Shown: positions 7,876 through 15,987 of the stretch, in pieces
Position numbering within the stretch: position 1 is the first letter of the stretch
Layout: the number at the start of each line of letters is the position of its first letter
Source: Leifsonia sp. 466MF
GTDB lineage: Bacteria; Actinomycetota; Actinomycetes; Actinomycetales; Microbacteriaceae
Length of the DNA stretch: 64,000 bases
Assembly: GCF_900100265.1 (NCBI RefSeq)
Contig: NZ_LT629696.1
Location: 806,001-870,000, forward strand
Direction of reading: 5' to 3'
Position numbers and translations under genes: made by a program
The notes under the pieces: generated by a model
Seen by the model: only the letters and a program-made list of their open reading frames with translations
What the model was told of the DNA's origin: nothing
The model's database searches: none

Positions 7876-8657
7876 GCGACGATCACCTCGATGCCCTGCT
7901 CGACGAACGCGGCACGCTGCTCGGCGGTGATGCCCTCGTCGGTGATGAGGGTCGTCAGAACCTTCGGGCCGCCGAGGGTGGCGAACGCCTTGCGGCCGAT
8001 CTTGGACGAGTCGGCCACCACGACGGCGCGGGTCGCCCGGCGCGCCATCAGCGAGTTGACGCTCGCCTCGCCCTCGTCGTGCACGGTGGCGCCGACCACC
8101 GGGTCGATGCCGTTGACGCCGATGAACGCGATGTCCATCGTGATCTTCTCCAGCACGACGTCGCTGTACGGCCCGACGAGCTCGTACGAGCGCGCGTGCA
8201 CGACGCCGCCGGTCATCACGGTCTTGATTTGCGGTCGCATCACCAGCTGTGCAGCGATGTTGATGGCGTTGGTCACAACGGTGAGGCTGGGATGCGGCGA
8301 GGGTTCCATGAGGTCCGGGCGCGACCCGAGCACGGTCGCGACGGCGGTGCTGGTCGTTCCGCCGCACAGGCCGACCACGGCGCCGCGAGGCACGAGGGCG
8401 CTCGCCGCCTGCGCGATCCGCAGCTTCTCGGGCGCGTGCTGCTCACGCTTGTACCGGATGGGCAGGTCGTAGGCGACCGACTGGCCGATCGCTCCGCCGC
8501 GCGTGCGGGTGAGCAGCTGCTGCGACGCCAGGGCGTCGAGGTCGCGGCGTGCGGTGGCCGCCGACACATCCAGCTTGGCCACGATGTCGTCGACCTCGAT
8601 CTGGCCGGCCTCGGCCAGCAGGTCCAGCACGGCGTTCAGCCGTTCGGCTCTGTTCAT
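7872..8657 (-). CDS. DeoR/GlpR-family transcriptional regulator (AgaR-like)
   Basis: 261 residues. The N-terminal winged helix (residues 5-57, with SAATARRDLDAL as recognition region) is followed by the DeoR sugar-phosphate sensor domain with LCGGTTS and FIGVNGID. It is embedded in the aldolase-NagA operon with 4-bp overlaps on both sides, so it most likely represses this cluster and is released by a pathway sugar phosphate such as tagatose 6-phosphate. The inverted repeats at 12460-12505 between the two operons are candidate operators. Confidence 0.92.
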   Translation of the reverse strand: MNRAERLNAVLDLLAEAGQIEVDDIVAKLDVSAATARRDLDALASQQLLTRTRGGAIGQSVAYDLPIRYKREQHAPEKLRIAQAASALVPRGAVVGLCGGTTSTAVATVLGSRPDLMEPSPHPSLTVVTNAINIAAQLVMRPQIKTVMTGGVVHARSYELVGPYSDVVLEKITMDIAFIGVNGIDPVVGATVHDEGEASVNSLMARRATRAVVVADSSKIGRKAFATLGGPKVLTTLITDEGITAEQRAAFVEQGIEVIVA

Positions 8658-9514
8658 CGCTGTGCGCTCTCCGTTCCGCCTGCCACATCGAACAGGGTCA
8701 TCAGCCGTGCCGCCTCCCTGGTCACCGCGGCGCGTCCCTCCCGCACGTACTTCCGCGGGTCCACCACATCGGGATGCGCGCTGAGGTACGCCCGGATCGC
8801 GTCCGTGAAGAACCGGTTGAGGTGGGTGGAGACGTTGACCTTGGTGATCCCTGCGCGGATCGCCGCCTCGATCGTCTCATCCGCGACGCCGCTGGAGCCA
8901 TGCAGGACCAACGGAACCGGCACGGCGTGTCGCAGCCGGGCGATCAGGTCGAGGTCGAGGGACGCGGTCCGCTCGGTCATGGCGTGCGAGCTGCCGACCG
9001 CGACGGCGAGGGCGTCGACGCCGGTCTCCTCGACGAAACGGCGGGCCTCGTCCGGGTCGGTCCGGACGCCGGGTGCGTGCGCGCCGTCCTTCCCGCCGAT
9101 CTCGCCCAGCTCCGCCTCCACCAGCACGTCGTTGGCATGGGCGTGCTCGACGACGCGCACGGTGGCAGCGACGTTGCGCTCGTAGTCGAGCGCGGCGCCG
9201 TCGTACATGACCGAGCCGAAGCCCAGTTCGACCGCCTGCCGCGCGAGCTGCTCGTCCTCGGCGTGGTCGAGGTGCACGGCGACGTGCGCCGTCGACTCCC
9301 GGGCCAGTGCGAGGGTCGCCGACGCGATGGGGTCGAGCGAGCCGTGGTACGCGACGCAGTTCTGCGAGATCTGCAGGATGACGGGGAGCCCGGTCTGCTC
9401 GGCCGCGTCGACGAGGGCCTCGGCGGTCTCCAGCTGGATGACGTTGAACGCGGCCAGGCCCGTGCGGCGGCCGACGGCCGCGTGCAGCAGGTCGGCGGTG
9501 GGCACGAGGGGCAT
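8654..9514 (-). CDS. Class II aldolase (tagatose- or fructose-bisphosphate type)
   Basis: 286 residues, the length of KbaY/GatY rather than the longer Fba proteins. Class II zinc-aldolase features are HLDHAED (catalytic Asp and zinc His), VEAELGEIGGKD, VGSSHA and VLHGSSGV, and the phosphate-binding KVNVSTHLNR. It should split a ketohexose 1,6-bisphosphate into dihydroxyacetone phosphate and glyceraldehyde 3-phosphate. The SIS isomerase and PfkB kinase in the same operon point to tagatose 1,6-bisphosphate. ATG 9514 follows 67 bp of purine-rich sequence after the kinase stop. Confidence 0.88.
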   Translation of the reverse strand: MPLVPTADLLHAAVGRRTGLAAFNVIQLETAEALVDAAEQTGLPVILQISQNCVAYHGSLDPIASATLALARESTAHVAVHLDHAEDEQLARQAVELGFGSVMYDGAALDYERNVAATVRVVEHAHANDVLVEAELGEIGGKDGAHAPGVRTDPDEARRFVEETGVDALAVAVGSSHAMTERTASLDLDLIARLRHAVPVPLVLHGSSGVADETIEAAIRAGITKVNVSTHLNRFFTDAIRAYLSAHPDVVDPRKYVREGRAAVTREAARLMTLFDVAGGTESAQR

Positions 9515-9581
9515 GGCGGCGGCTCCGGGTGGGGGTGGTGGATGTGGGTGGATGGGCGGCGGATGGGATGGATCGGCCGGC

Positions 9582-10493
9582 TCAGCCGGTCTCGATCCGC
9601 TCCTCGAACTCCCGGAAGCCGGGGGCGAGCTCGCCGGCGAGGGGCGCGAGCACCGCGGCGGCCGACCAGGCGGTGGCGCGCCGGACGAGCGCAGACGGGT
9701 CGGTGACGCCGACGGCGAGCAGGCTCGCGATCGCGGCGACGGCCGCATCGCCCGCACCGGTGGCGTTGCCGGTCAGCGGCGAGCCGAGCCGCGCGTGGAG
9801 GGGTGCGCCGTCGCGCGGCACCGCGAGCATCCCCTCGGCGCCGAGCGACACCACCACCAGGCCTGCGCCGGCGTCCAGGAGAACGCGCGCGCCGGCCACG
9901 GGGTCGTCGTGGCCGGTCGTCTCCGTCAGCTCACGGCGATTCGGCTTCACGACGGAGGCGCCGGCCTCGGCAGCGAGCACGAGCGGCGTACCGACGGCGT
10001 CGATCACACTCGGCAGACCGCGGGAAGCGGCCGCAGCGACGACGCGCGCGTAGACGTCGTCCGGAGCGTCGGGCGGCAGGCTGCCCGAGCCGACGACGCA
10101 GGTCGCTGGCACGACAAGCCGGTCGACGGCGTCGTGCAGGGCCGTCCACTCGGCCGCGCTGAGGGTGCCGCCCGTCTCGTTGATGACCGTCGTCTCGCCG
10201 GTGGACTCGTCGACGACGGCGACGCTGCTGCGGGTCGGCGCCTCGACCGGCACCAGCTCCGAGGGCAGGTGGGAGGCCTCGAGGTCGTCGGCGAGCCGCA
10301 GCCCGGGCGGACCGCCGGCTGTGGTGAGGATGAAGGCCGCGGTCCTGGTCTGGGCGAGCACCCGCGCGACGTTGAGACCCTTGCCGCCCGCCCGCACGGC
10401 GGGGGCTGCCGCACGATGCGTCTCGCCCGGTTGCAGCCGGGGCACGCGGTAGGTGAGGTCGAGGGCCGGGTTCGGCGTGACGGTGAGGATCAC
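9582..10493 (-). CDS. PfkB-family hexose-phosphate kinase (tagatose-6-P / 1-phosphofructokinase)
   Basis: 303 residues. PfkB signatures are TVTPNPALDLTY at the N terminus, GGKGLNVARVL, and the second motif GNATGAGDA with the catalytic Asp. Members of this branch (LacC, FruK, AgaZ-like) phosphorylate a ketose phosphate. Between an aldose/ketose isomerase and a class II aldolase, the natural role is tagatose 6-phosphate to tagatose 1,6-bisphosphate. GTG 10493 overlaps the stop of the ROK kinase (GTGA). Confidence 0.88.
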   Translation of the reverse strand: MILTVTPNPALDLTYRVPRLQPGETHRAAAPAVRAGGKGLNVARVLAQTRTAAFILTTAGGPPGLRLADDLEASHLPSELVPVEAPTRSSVAVVDESTGETTVINETGGTLSAAEWTALHDAVDRLVVPATCVVGSGSLPPDAPDDVYARVVAAAASRGLPSVIDAVGTPLVLAAEAGASVVKPNRRELTETTGHDDPVAGARVLLDAGAGLVVVSLGAEGMLAVPRDGAPLHARLGSPLTGNATGAGDAAVAAIASLLAVGVTDPSALVRRATAWSAAAVLAPLAGELAPGFREFEERIETG

Positions 10494-11500
10494 GACGCCA
10501 CCTCGGCGGTCGATGCGGTGGACGCCACCGACGTCGAGGGGGATCCGGCGAGCCGGTCGCGTGCCCGCAGGGCCGCCCCGATCAGCCCGGCGTTCTCGCC
10601 GATGCTCGCCGGCAGCAGCACCGGACGGCGGTGGAAGGTGAGGATGGCGTCCAGCTTCTCCGCGAGCGGCTCGAACAGCGCGGAGCCGGCCTGCGCCAGT
10701 CCGCCGCCGATTACCACGGCCTCGGGCGCCAGCAGCGCGACGGTGTGCGAGAGGTCGAGCGCGAGCGCATCCACCGCCGAGTCCCACACGGCCTGAGCGG
10801 TCTCGTCTCCCGCCTGCGCCAGCGCGAGCACCTCCCGCGCTCCCGGGACATCCGCCCCGGTGAGCGCGTTGTACCGGCGCGCGATGGCTGCGGCCGAGGC
10901 GACCGCCTCCAGGCAGCCGATGCCGCCGCAGGCGCACAGCGGCCCGTCGGCGACCCGGGAGTGCCCCATCTCGCCGGCCATGCCGCCACCCGTGTGCAGG
11001 CGGCCGTCGAGGAAAATCGCCCCGGCGATCCCCGTGCCGATCGCCATGACGACGACGTCGCGGTAGGGCGCGGCGGCACCGAGCCGATGCTCGGCCTCGC
11101 CGGCCCCGCGCACGTCGTGACTGAACGCCACCGGGACGCCGAGTGCGGCCTCCGCCCGGTCGCGGAACGGGAAGTCGCGCCAGCCCAGGTTCTCGGCGAA
11201 GACGCCGATCCCCGCGTCGTCGTCCACGTGCCCGGGCACCAGCAGCCCGGCCGCGCGCGGCGCGATGCCGGGGTGCTCCTCCCGGAACCGCTCGGCGAGA
11301 CCGGCGATCGCGGTCACCACGGCCTCGCCGGTCGCGTCGCCCGCATGCGGGGTCGGGATGCGCACCACCTGCACCAGCCGGCCGCGGTCGTCCACGAGCG
11401 CGGCCTTGGTGTCGGTCCCTCCGACGTCGAACGCCAGCACCGGTGCGCCGTCTCCCAGCGGAGCGGCGGCCGGTGGCGGGGTCAGGGGGTCTCCGGTCAC
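10490..11500 (-). CDS. ROK-family sugar kinase (N-acetylhexosamine kinase)
   Basis: 336 residues. The phosphate-binding motif LAFDVGGTDTKAAL lies near the N terminus and the ROK zinc motif CACGGIGCLEA is intact. GHSRVADGPLC just before the zinc site is also typical. ROK kinases phosphorylate glucose, GlcNAc, GalNAc or ManNAc. Because sugar enters here by an ABC importer, not a PTS, this gene supplies the 6-phosphate needed by NagA/AgaA. GTG 11500 overlaps the stop of the SIS gene (GTGA), giving an unbroken chain of coupled genes. Confidence 0.9.
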   Translation of the reverse strand: MTGDPLTPPPAAAPLGDGAPVLAFDVGGTDTKAALVDDRGRLVQVVRIPTPHAGDATGEAVVTAIAGLAERFREEHPGIAPRAAGLLVPGHVDDDAGIGVFAENLGWRDFPFRDRAEAALGVPVAFSHDVRGAGEAEHRLGAAAPYRDVVVMAIGTGIAGAIFLDGRLHTGGGMAGEMGHSRVADGPLCACGGIGCLEAVASAAAIARRYNALTGADVPGAREVLALAQAGDETAQAVWDSAVDALALDLSHTVALLAPEAVVIGGGLAQAGSALFEPLAEKLDAILTFHRRPVLLPASIGENAGLIGAALRARDRLAGSPSTSVASTASTAEVAS

Positions 11501-12405
11501 GAGGGGAGGATGACCGATCGGGTGAGGTTGCGGGGGCTGTCGGGGTCGAGGCCGGCGCGGCGGGCGCGCGCGAGGGCGACCCGCTGTGCGCGCACCAGGT
11601 CGGCCATCCCGTCGATCGGGCGGTCTTCGAAGCGCGCCCCGGTGACGGCGAGGTCGCCGGAGAGCCCTGCGGGCGCCTCGCCCAACATCCAGGTGACCCG
11701 GCCGGGAGCGGCGATCGCGATCGGTCCGTGGCGGTACTCCTTGGCGGGATACGACTCCGTCCACGACTGCGACGCCTCGCGCATCTTGAGCGCGGCCTCG
11801 TGCGCGAGCCCGACCGTCCACCCGGCGCCCAGGAACGAGTACTGGTCGGCGGTGACGAGCTCGTCGTCCAGCTCCTCCTCGATGGCCGCGGCAGCCTGGT
11901 CGATCGCGGGGGAGAGGTCGTGGCCGAGGGAGGCACGGACGAGGGCGAGCGCCGTGGTCGCGAAGCGCGTCTGTACGACGGACTGCTCGTCGGCGAACGG
12001 GAGCCGGATGGCGACATCCACGAGGCTCACGAGCGGGGTGTCGGGGTCGCCGACGATCCCCACCGTGCGCGCCCGGTTGCCCGAGGAGCGGAGGCCGTCG
12101 AGCAGCTCGAGCACCTCGGTCGTCGTCCCGGAGCGCGTGATGGCGACGACCGCGTCGTAGTCGCGGTCGACGAACGCCTCGGAGGCGGCGAACGCGTCGG
12201 TGACACCGTGCCCGGCGCTCTCGCGCAGCACCGCGTACGACTGCGCCATGAACCAGGAGGTCCCGCAGCCGACGACGGCGATGCGCTCACCGGCGGCGGG
12301 GAGCAGCGACTGCTCCTCGCGCAGGCCTGCCGCGGTCGCCCAGGTCTCCGGCTGCGACCGCAGCTCGGCCTCCATGTGGGCTCCGGCGGTGGGTGCGTGC
12401 GTCAC
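11497..12405 (-). CDS. SIS-domain sugar isomerase/deaminase (AgaS-like)
   Basis: 302 residues with two SIS half-domains and no glutaminase domain. The sugar-phosphate site GCGTSWFMAQSYAV and the ITRSGTTTEVLEL loop are clear in the first half; LGAGWTVGLAHEAALKMRE marks the second. Such stand-alone proteins (AgaS) convert galactosamine 6-phosphate into tagatose 6-phosphate with release of ammonia. It is the first gene of the minus-strand operon, divergent from the ABC importer. ATG 12405 is used; an in-frame ATG at 12375 is the alternative. Confidence 0.85.
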   Translation of the reverse strand: MTHAPTAGAHMEAELRSQPETWATAAGLREEQSLLPAAGERIAVVGCGTSWFMAQSYAVLRESAGHGVTDAFAASEAFVDRDYDAVVAITRSGTTTEVLELLDGLRSSGNRARTVGIVGDPDTPLVSLVDVAIRLPFADEQSVVQTRFATTALALVRASLGHDLSPAIDQAAAAIEEELDDELVTADQYSFLGAGWTVGLAHEAALKMREASQSWTESYPAKEYRHGPIAIAAPGRVTWMLGEAPAGLSGDLAVTGARFEDRPIDGMADLVRAQRVALARARRAGLDPDSPRNLTRSVILPS

Positions 12406-12459
12406 TGATCGCTCCTGTTCTGCGCTTCTCGCGGCTGAGTGCGTGGATGTCTCGTCACA

Positions 12460-12505
12460 ATGATCACTGATGATCGAACACTATGTCTAGTGATCATGTT
12501 CAATC
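12460..12505. promoter_or_regulatory. Nested inverted repeats, candidate operator of the amino-sugar cluster
   Basis: ATGATCACT (12460-12468) pairs with AGTGATCAT (12489-12497). Interleaved with it, GATCGAACA (12472-12480) pairs with TGTTCAATC (12497-12505) with one mismatch. They lie between the divergent SIS and ABC operons, where the DeoR regulator encoded in the cluster would act. The protein-site link is inference. Confidence 0.6.
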
Positions 12506-12575
12506 GTTTCTCCGGGATCGCTTGGTCGTGTCGAGTCGTCCTGTAAACGCCGTGTAACGATCTTGCGCATTGTCC

Positions 12576-12649
12576 TTGACGCGGAGAACCGAACGCGCCA
12601 TGATTTCGATCATCCATTGAGTGCAAGTGCTTGTTTCAAGCAGAAACAA
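12576..12649 (+). promoter_or_regulatory. Promoter of the ABC importer operon with a downstream palindrome
   Basis: TTGACG (12576-12581) and CATGAT (12599-12604) are separated by 17 bp. Downstream, in the untranslated leader, TTGTTTC (12631-12637) and GAAACAA (12643-12649) form a perfect 7-bp inverted repeat overlapping a second palindrome TGCTTG/CAAGCA region at 12628-12642. This looks like a roadblock operator. The leader to ATG 12738 is about 125 nt and holds no other gene. Confidence 0.6.
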
Positions 12650-12737
12650 ATCACTAAGCATCAACAGCTACGCATCGTCGCGCAGGTTCCATCGGCAGTG
12701 ACGGTTCGCGTTTTCCCTTCAAGAAGTGAGGAAGTCA

Positions 12738-13979
12738 ATGAAGAAGTCACTGCGGTGGGGAGCGGCGGTCGCAACAGCGGCGGTCGCCACCATGACGCTC
12801 GCCTCCTGCGGCTTCAGCGGCGGGTCCGGAGGCTCGTCCGGCGGCGCGCAGACGCTCGACCTGATGGTCGCCAGCTACTCGGACAACACCAAGACCGAAT
12901 GGCAGCAGATCATCAAGGACTTCGAGGCGAAGAACAGCGACATCAAGGTCAACCTCGACGTCGAATCCTGGACCGACATCAACAACGTCATCAAGACACG
13001 GATCCAGGCGCAGAAGCAGCCCGACATCCTGAACATCGACGCGTTCGCCGGCTTCGCGGCCGACGACCTGCTCTACCCGGCGAAGGACATCGTCTCCTCC
13101 GCCACGCTCGACGACTTCCAGGACGCCTTCAAGAAGAACGCGAGCATCGACGGCACGCAGTACGGTCTCCCGTTCATCGCGTCCGCCCGCGCGCTGTTCT
13201 ACAACAAGGACGACTTCTCCAAGGCCGGCATCTCGGCCCCGCCGAAGACCTGGGCCGAGTTCGAGGACGCCGCCGCCAAGCTGAAGGCAGCCGGGATCAC
13301 CCCGTACGGCATGCCGCTCGGCAGCGAGGAGGCGCAGGCCGAGACCGCCATCTGGTTCTACGGAGCCGGCGGCGGATACGGCGACGCCAAGAAGCTGACC
13401 ATCGACAGCTCGGAGAACGTCGAAGGCGCCACCGAGATGCAGAAGATCATCACGCAGGGCTACACGGAGGCGAACCCCGGTTCGACCAACCGCACCCCGC
13501 TGCTGAACGTCTTCATCCAGGGCCAGCTCGGCATGCAGGTCGGCCTGCCGCCGACAGTCGGGCAGATCAAGGACAAGAACCCGTCGCTGCAGTACGGCAT
13601 CGCGCCGATCCCCACCAAGGACGGCTCGCCGTTCACCCTGGGCGTCGCGGACCACCTGATGGCGTTCAAGAACAAGACGGACAAGACGGCGTCGATCAAG
13701 AAGTTCCTCGACTACTTCTACTCGAAGGACGTCTACACGAAGTGGGTCTCGGCCGAAGGCTTCCTGCCGACGACCAAGTCCGGTGCCGACGCGATGGGCT
13801 CCGACGAGACCATCAAGCCGTTCCTCGACCTGCTGCCGAACGCGAAGTTCTACCCGTCCACCAACCCGAACTGGTCGGCCGCCCAGGGCGCGATCCAGAG
13901 CCAGATCGGTCAGCTCGGTCAGGGCGCCAAGCCCGAAGACCTGCTGAAGTCCATCCAGGCGAAGGCCGACGGCCAGTAA
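12738..13979 (+). CDS. Extracellular sugar-binding lipoprotein of an ABC importer
   Basis: 413 residues. A lipoprotein signal peptide ends at the lipobox LASC (Cys near residue 23), followed by a Gly/Ser linker and a solute-binding-protein family 1 domain (KNSDIKVNLDVESW, then ARALFYNKDDFSKAG). It would capture an oligosaccharide or amino sugar at the outer face of the membrane. GAGG at 12728-12731 precedes ATG 12738. It is first in the importer operon, divergent from the catabolic genes; substrate GalNAc or GalNAc-containing glycan is inferred from context. Confidence 0.9.
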   Translation: MKKSLRWGAAVATAAVATMTLASCGFSGGSGGSSGGAQTLDLMVASYSDNTKTEWQQIIKDFEAKNSDIKVNLDVESWTDINNVIKTRIQAQKQPDILNIDAFAGFAADDLLYPAKDIVSSATLDDFQDAFKKNASIDGTQYGLPFIASARALFYNKDDFSKAGISAPPKTWAEFEDAAAKLKAAGITPYGMPLGSEEAQAETAIWFYGAGGGYGDAKKLTIDSSENVEGATEMQKIITQGYTEANPGSTNRTPLLNVFIQGQLGMQVGLPPTVGQIKDKNPSLQYGIAPIPTKDGSPFTLGVADHLMAFKNKTDKTASIKKFLDYFYSKDVYTKWVSAEGFLPTTKSGADAMGSDETIKPFLDLLPNAKFYPSTNPNWSAAQGAIQSQIGQLGQGAKPEDLLKSIQAKADGQ

Positions 13980-13984
13980 CCCGG

Positions 13985-14941
13985 ATGACCAGCACCGCTG
14001 AAGCGACCCGCGCGGGGGCGGCCACCGGCCGTCCCCGCCGCGGGGCGTCCCCCAAGCCCACCGGCGGGGCGTCCGACCTGTGGCACGCCGTGCCGTGGAC
14101 GCTGCCCGCCCTCATCCTGATCTTCGGCGTCGTGCTGTTCCCGGCCGGCTACATGATCTACAACTCCACCCGGAAGATCTCCATCGCCGGCGTGGACCAC
14201 GGATCGGTCGGCCTGAAGAACTACATCACGGTGCTGTCGCGGCCGGAGCTCCCCGGCATCCTGCTCAACACCCTGGTCTGGGTGGTCTCGGTCGTCGTCA
14301 TCACGGTGGTGATCTCGCTCGCCCTCGCCCAGTTCCTCGACAAGAACTTCCCCGGTCGGCGCTGGGTGCGGATGGCGATCATCGTCCCCTGGGCGGCCAG
14401 CGTCGTGATGACCACGACCGTGTTCGTCTACGGCCTCGACCCCTTCTACGGGATCATCAACAAGTTCCTGGTCGACATCCACGTGCTCGCCGAGCCGTTC
14501 GGCTTCACCAAGGAGCCGATCCCCGCGTTCATCTCGTCGATCGGCATCGCGGTGTTCGTCTCGTTGCCGTTCACGACCTACACGATCCTCGCCGGGCTCG
14601 CCGGCATCCCGGGCGACATGCTCGAGGCGGCGAAGATGGACGGCGCCGGAGCGTTCCGCTCGTACTTCAGCGTGACCCTCCCGAACCTGCGGAACGCCAT
14701 CGCACTGGCCGCGCTGATCAACATCATCAACGTGTTCAACTCGCTGCCCATCCTGAAGCTGATGACCGGGTCCATCCCCGGCTACAAGGCGGACACGACG
14801 ACCACCTACGTGTTCAAGCTGCTCCAGAACGAGCAGCGGATCGACCTGTCCAGCGCTCTCAGCGTGATCAACTTCCTGATCGTGCTCGTCGTGGTCGGCA
14901 TCTACCTCTGGGTCGTCAAGCCGATGAAGGAGGTCTCGTGA
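13985..14941 (+). CDS. ABC sugar importer permease 1 (MalF-like)
   Basis: 318 residues with six membrane segments after a cytoplasmic Pro/Arg-rich tail. The EAA loop that contacts the ATPase reads EAAKMDGAGAFRSYFSVTLP. It starts 5 nt after the binding-protein stop and its own stop overlaps the next start (GTGA), so the three importer genes are coupled. No ATPase gene is in the operon. Confidence 0.92.
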   Translation: MTSTAEATRAGAATGRPRRGASPKPTGGASDLWHAVPWTLPALILIFGVVLFPAGYMIYNSTRKISIAGVDHGSVGLKNYITVLSRPELPGILLNTLVWVVSVVVITVVISLALAQFLDKNFPGRRWVRMAIIVPWAASVVMTTTVFVYGLDPFYGIINKFLVDIHVLAEPFGFTKEPIPAFISSIGIAVFVSLPFTTYTILAGLAGIPGDMLEAAKMDGAGAFRSYFSVTLPNLRNAIALAALINIINVFNSLPILKLMTGSIPGYKADTTTTYVFKLLQNEQRIDLSSALSVINFLIVLVVVGIYLWVVKPMKEVS

Positions 14942-15834
14942 CCGCGCCAGCCCCCGTCGCGCTCGCCGGAGCGCCAACGCCGCGCCGCCGTCGCTCCCGG
15001 TCCGCCGGATCCTCCTGGCGCGTCGCCGGGAAGACCGTCGCCGGCATCGTGATCGCCCTGGTCTTCATCGCGCCGTACCTGATCATGCTGATGGGCTCGT
15101 TCAAGAGCAGGAACAACATCCTCGCCGTCCCTCCGACCTACCTGCCCGAGCAGTGGCACCCCGAGAACTACCTCACGATGTGGTCGACGCCGGAGACGCC
15201 GCTGCCGTACAACCTCATCTCCACGATCGTGATCTCCGTGTTCGCGACGGTGCTGGTGCTGGTGGTGTGCGTCCCCGCCGCCTATTACACGGCACGGTTC
15301 CGGTTCCCGGGGCGCGGGATCTTCCTGTTCCTCGTCATCGTGACGCAGATGCTCCAGCCGACGGTGCTCGCGACGGGTCTCTTCAAAGAGATGGTGGCGC
15401 TCGGGATCAACGACACCTGGCTGGCGATGATCCTCGTCAACGCGGCGTTCAACCTCGCGTTCGCGATCTGGATCATGCACAGCTTCTTCGCGGGAGTGCC
15501 GAAGGAGGTCGACGAGGCCGCCCAGCTCGACGGAGCGGGAAAGTGGACCGTGCTGTTCCGCGTCCAGCTTCCGCTCGTCTGGCCCGGCATCGTCACGGCG
15601 ATCATCTACACCTTCGTCGCGTCCTGGAACGAGTTCGCGGCGAGCCTCGTCATCCTGTCGACGGATGCGAACCAGCCGCTCTCGGTCGCGCTCACCAAGT
15701 TCGTCGGCCAGTACGACGCGGCCTGGCAGTACGTGTTCGCGGTGTCGGTCGTCGCCGTCATCCCCGTGGTCATCCTGTTCATGCTCATCGAGAAGCGCCT
15801 CGTCGGCGGTCTCACCGCGGGCAGCGTGAAGTAG
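14938..15834 (+). CDS. ABC sugar importer permease 2 (MalG-like)
   Basis: 298 residues with six membrane segments. The EAA loop is EVDEAAQLDGAGKWTVLFRV, and the periplasmic-side motif SFKSRNNILAVPPTYLP after the first helix is typical of the MalG family. GTG 14938 overlaps the stop of permease 1. With no MsiK/UgpC-type ATPase nearby, the importer must use a shared ATPase encoded elsewhere, as is common in actinobacteria. Confidence 0.92.
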   Translation: MTAPAPVALAGAPTPRRRRSRSAGSSWRVAGKTVAGIVIALVFIAPYLIMLMGSFKSRNNILAVPPTYLPEQWHPENYLTMWSTPETPLPYNLISTIVISVFATVLVLVVCVPAAYYTARFRFPGRGIFLFLVIVTQMLQPTVLATGLFKEMVALGINDTWLAMILVNAAFNLAFAIWIMHSFFAGVPKEVDEAAQLDGAGKWTVLFRVQLPLVWPGIVTAIIYTFVASWNEFAASLVILSTDANQPLSVALTKFVGQYDAAWQYVFAVSVVAVIPVVILFMLIEKRLVGGLTAGSVK

Positions 15835-15848
15835 GGCTCACCCCGACC

Positions 15849-15895
15849 CGGCGGGAGGCGCCGCGCGTGTGGCGCGATGCGGTGGCCTCCCGCCG
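15849..15895 (+). terminator. Hairpin after the ABC importer operon
   Basis: Perfect 11-bp arms CGGCGGGAGGC (15849-15859) and GCCTCCCGCCG (15885-15895), with further pairing inside the loop. It begins 15 nt after the permease stop. There is no T run, as usual for high-GC terminators. Confidence 0.6.
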
Positions 15896-15987
15896 TATGA
15901 GGACTCTCTCAGGCCGCGTCAACCGGCTGCCGGAGGACCGTTTCCGGCGGGTACCATCCCAAAGGGCGATTCCCCGACGGGGATCGG

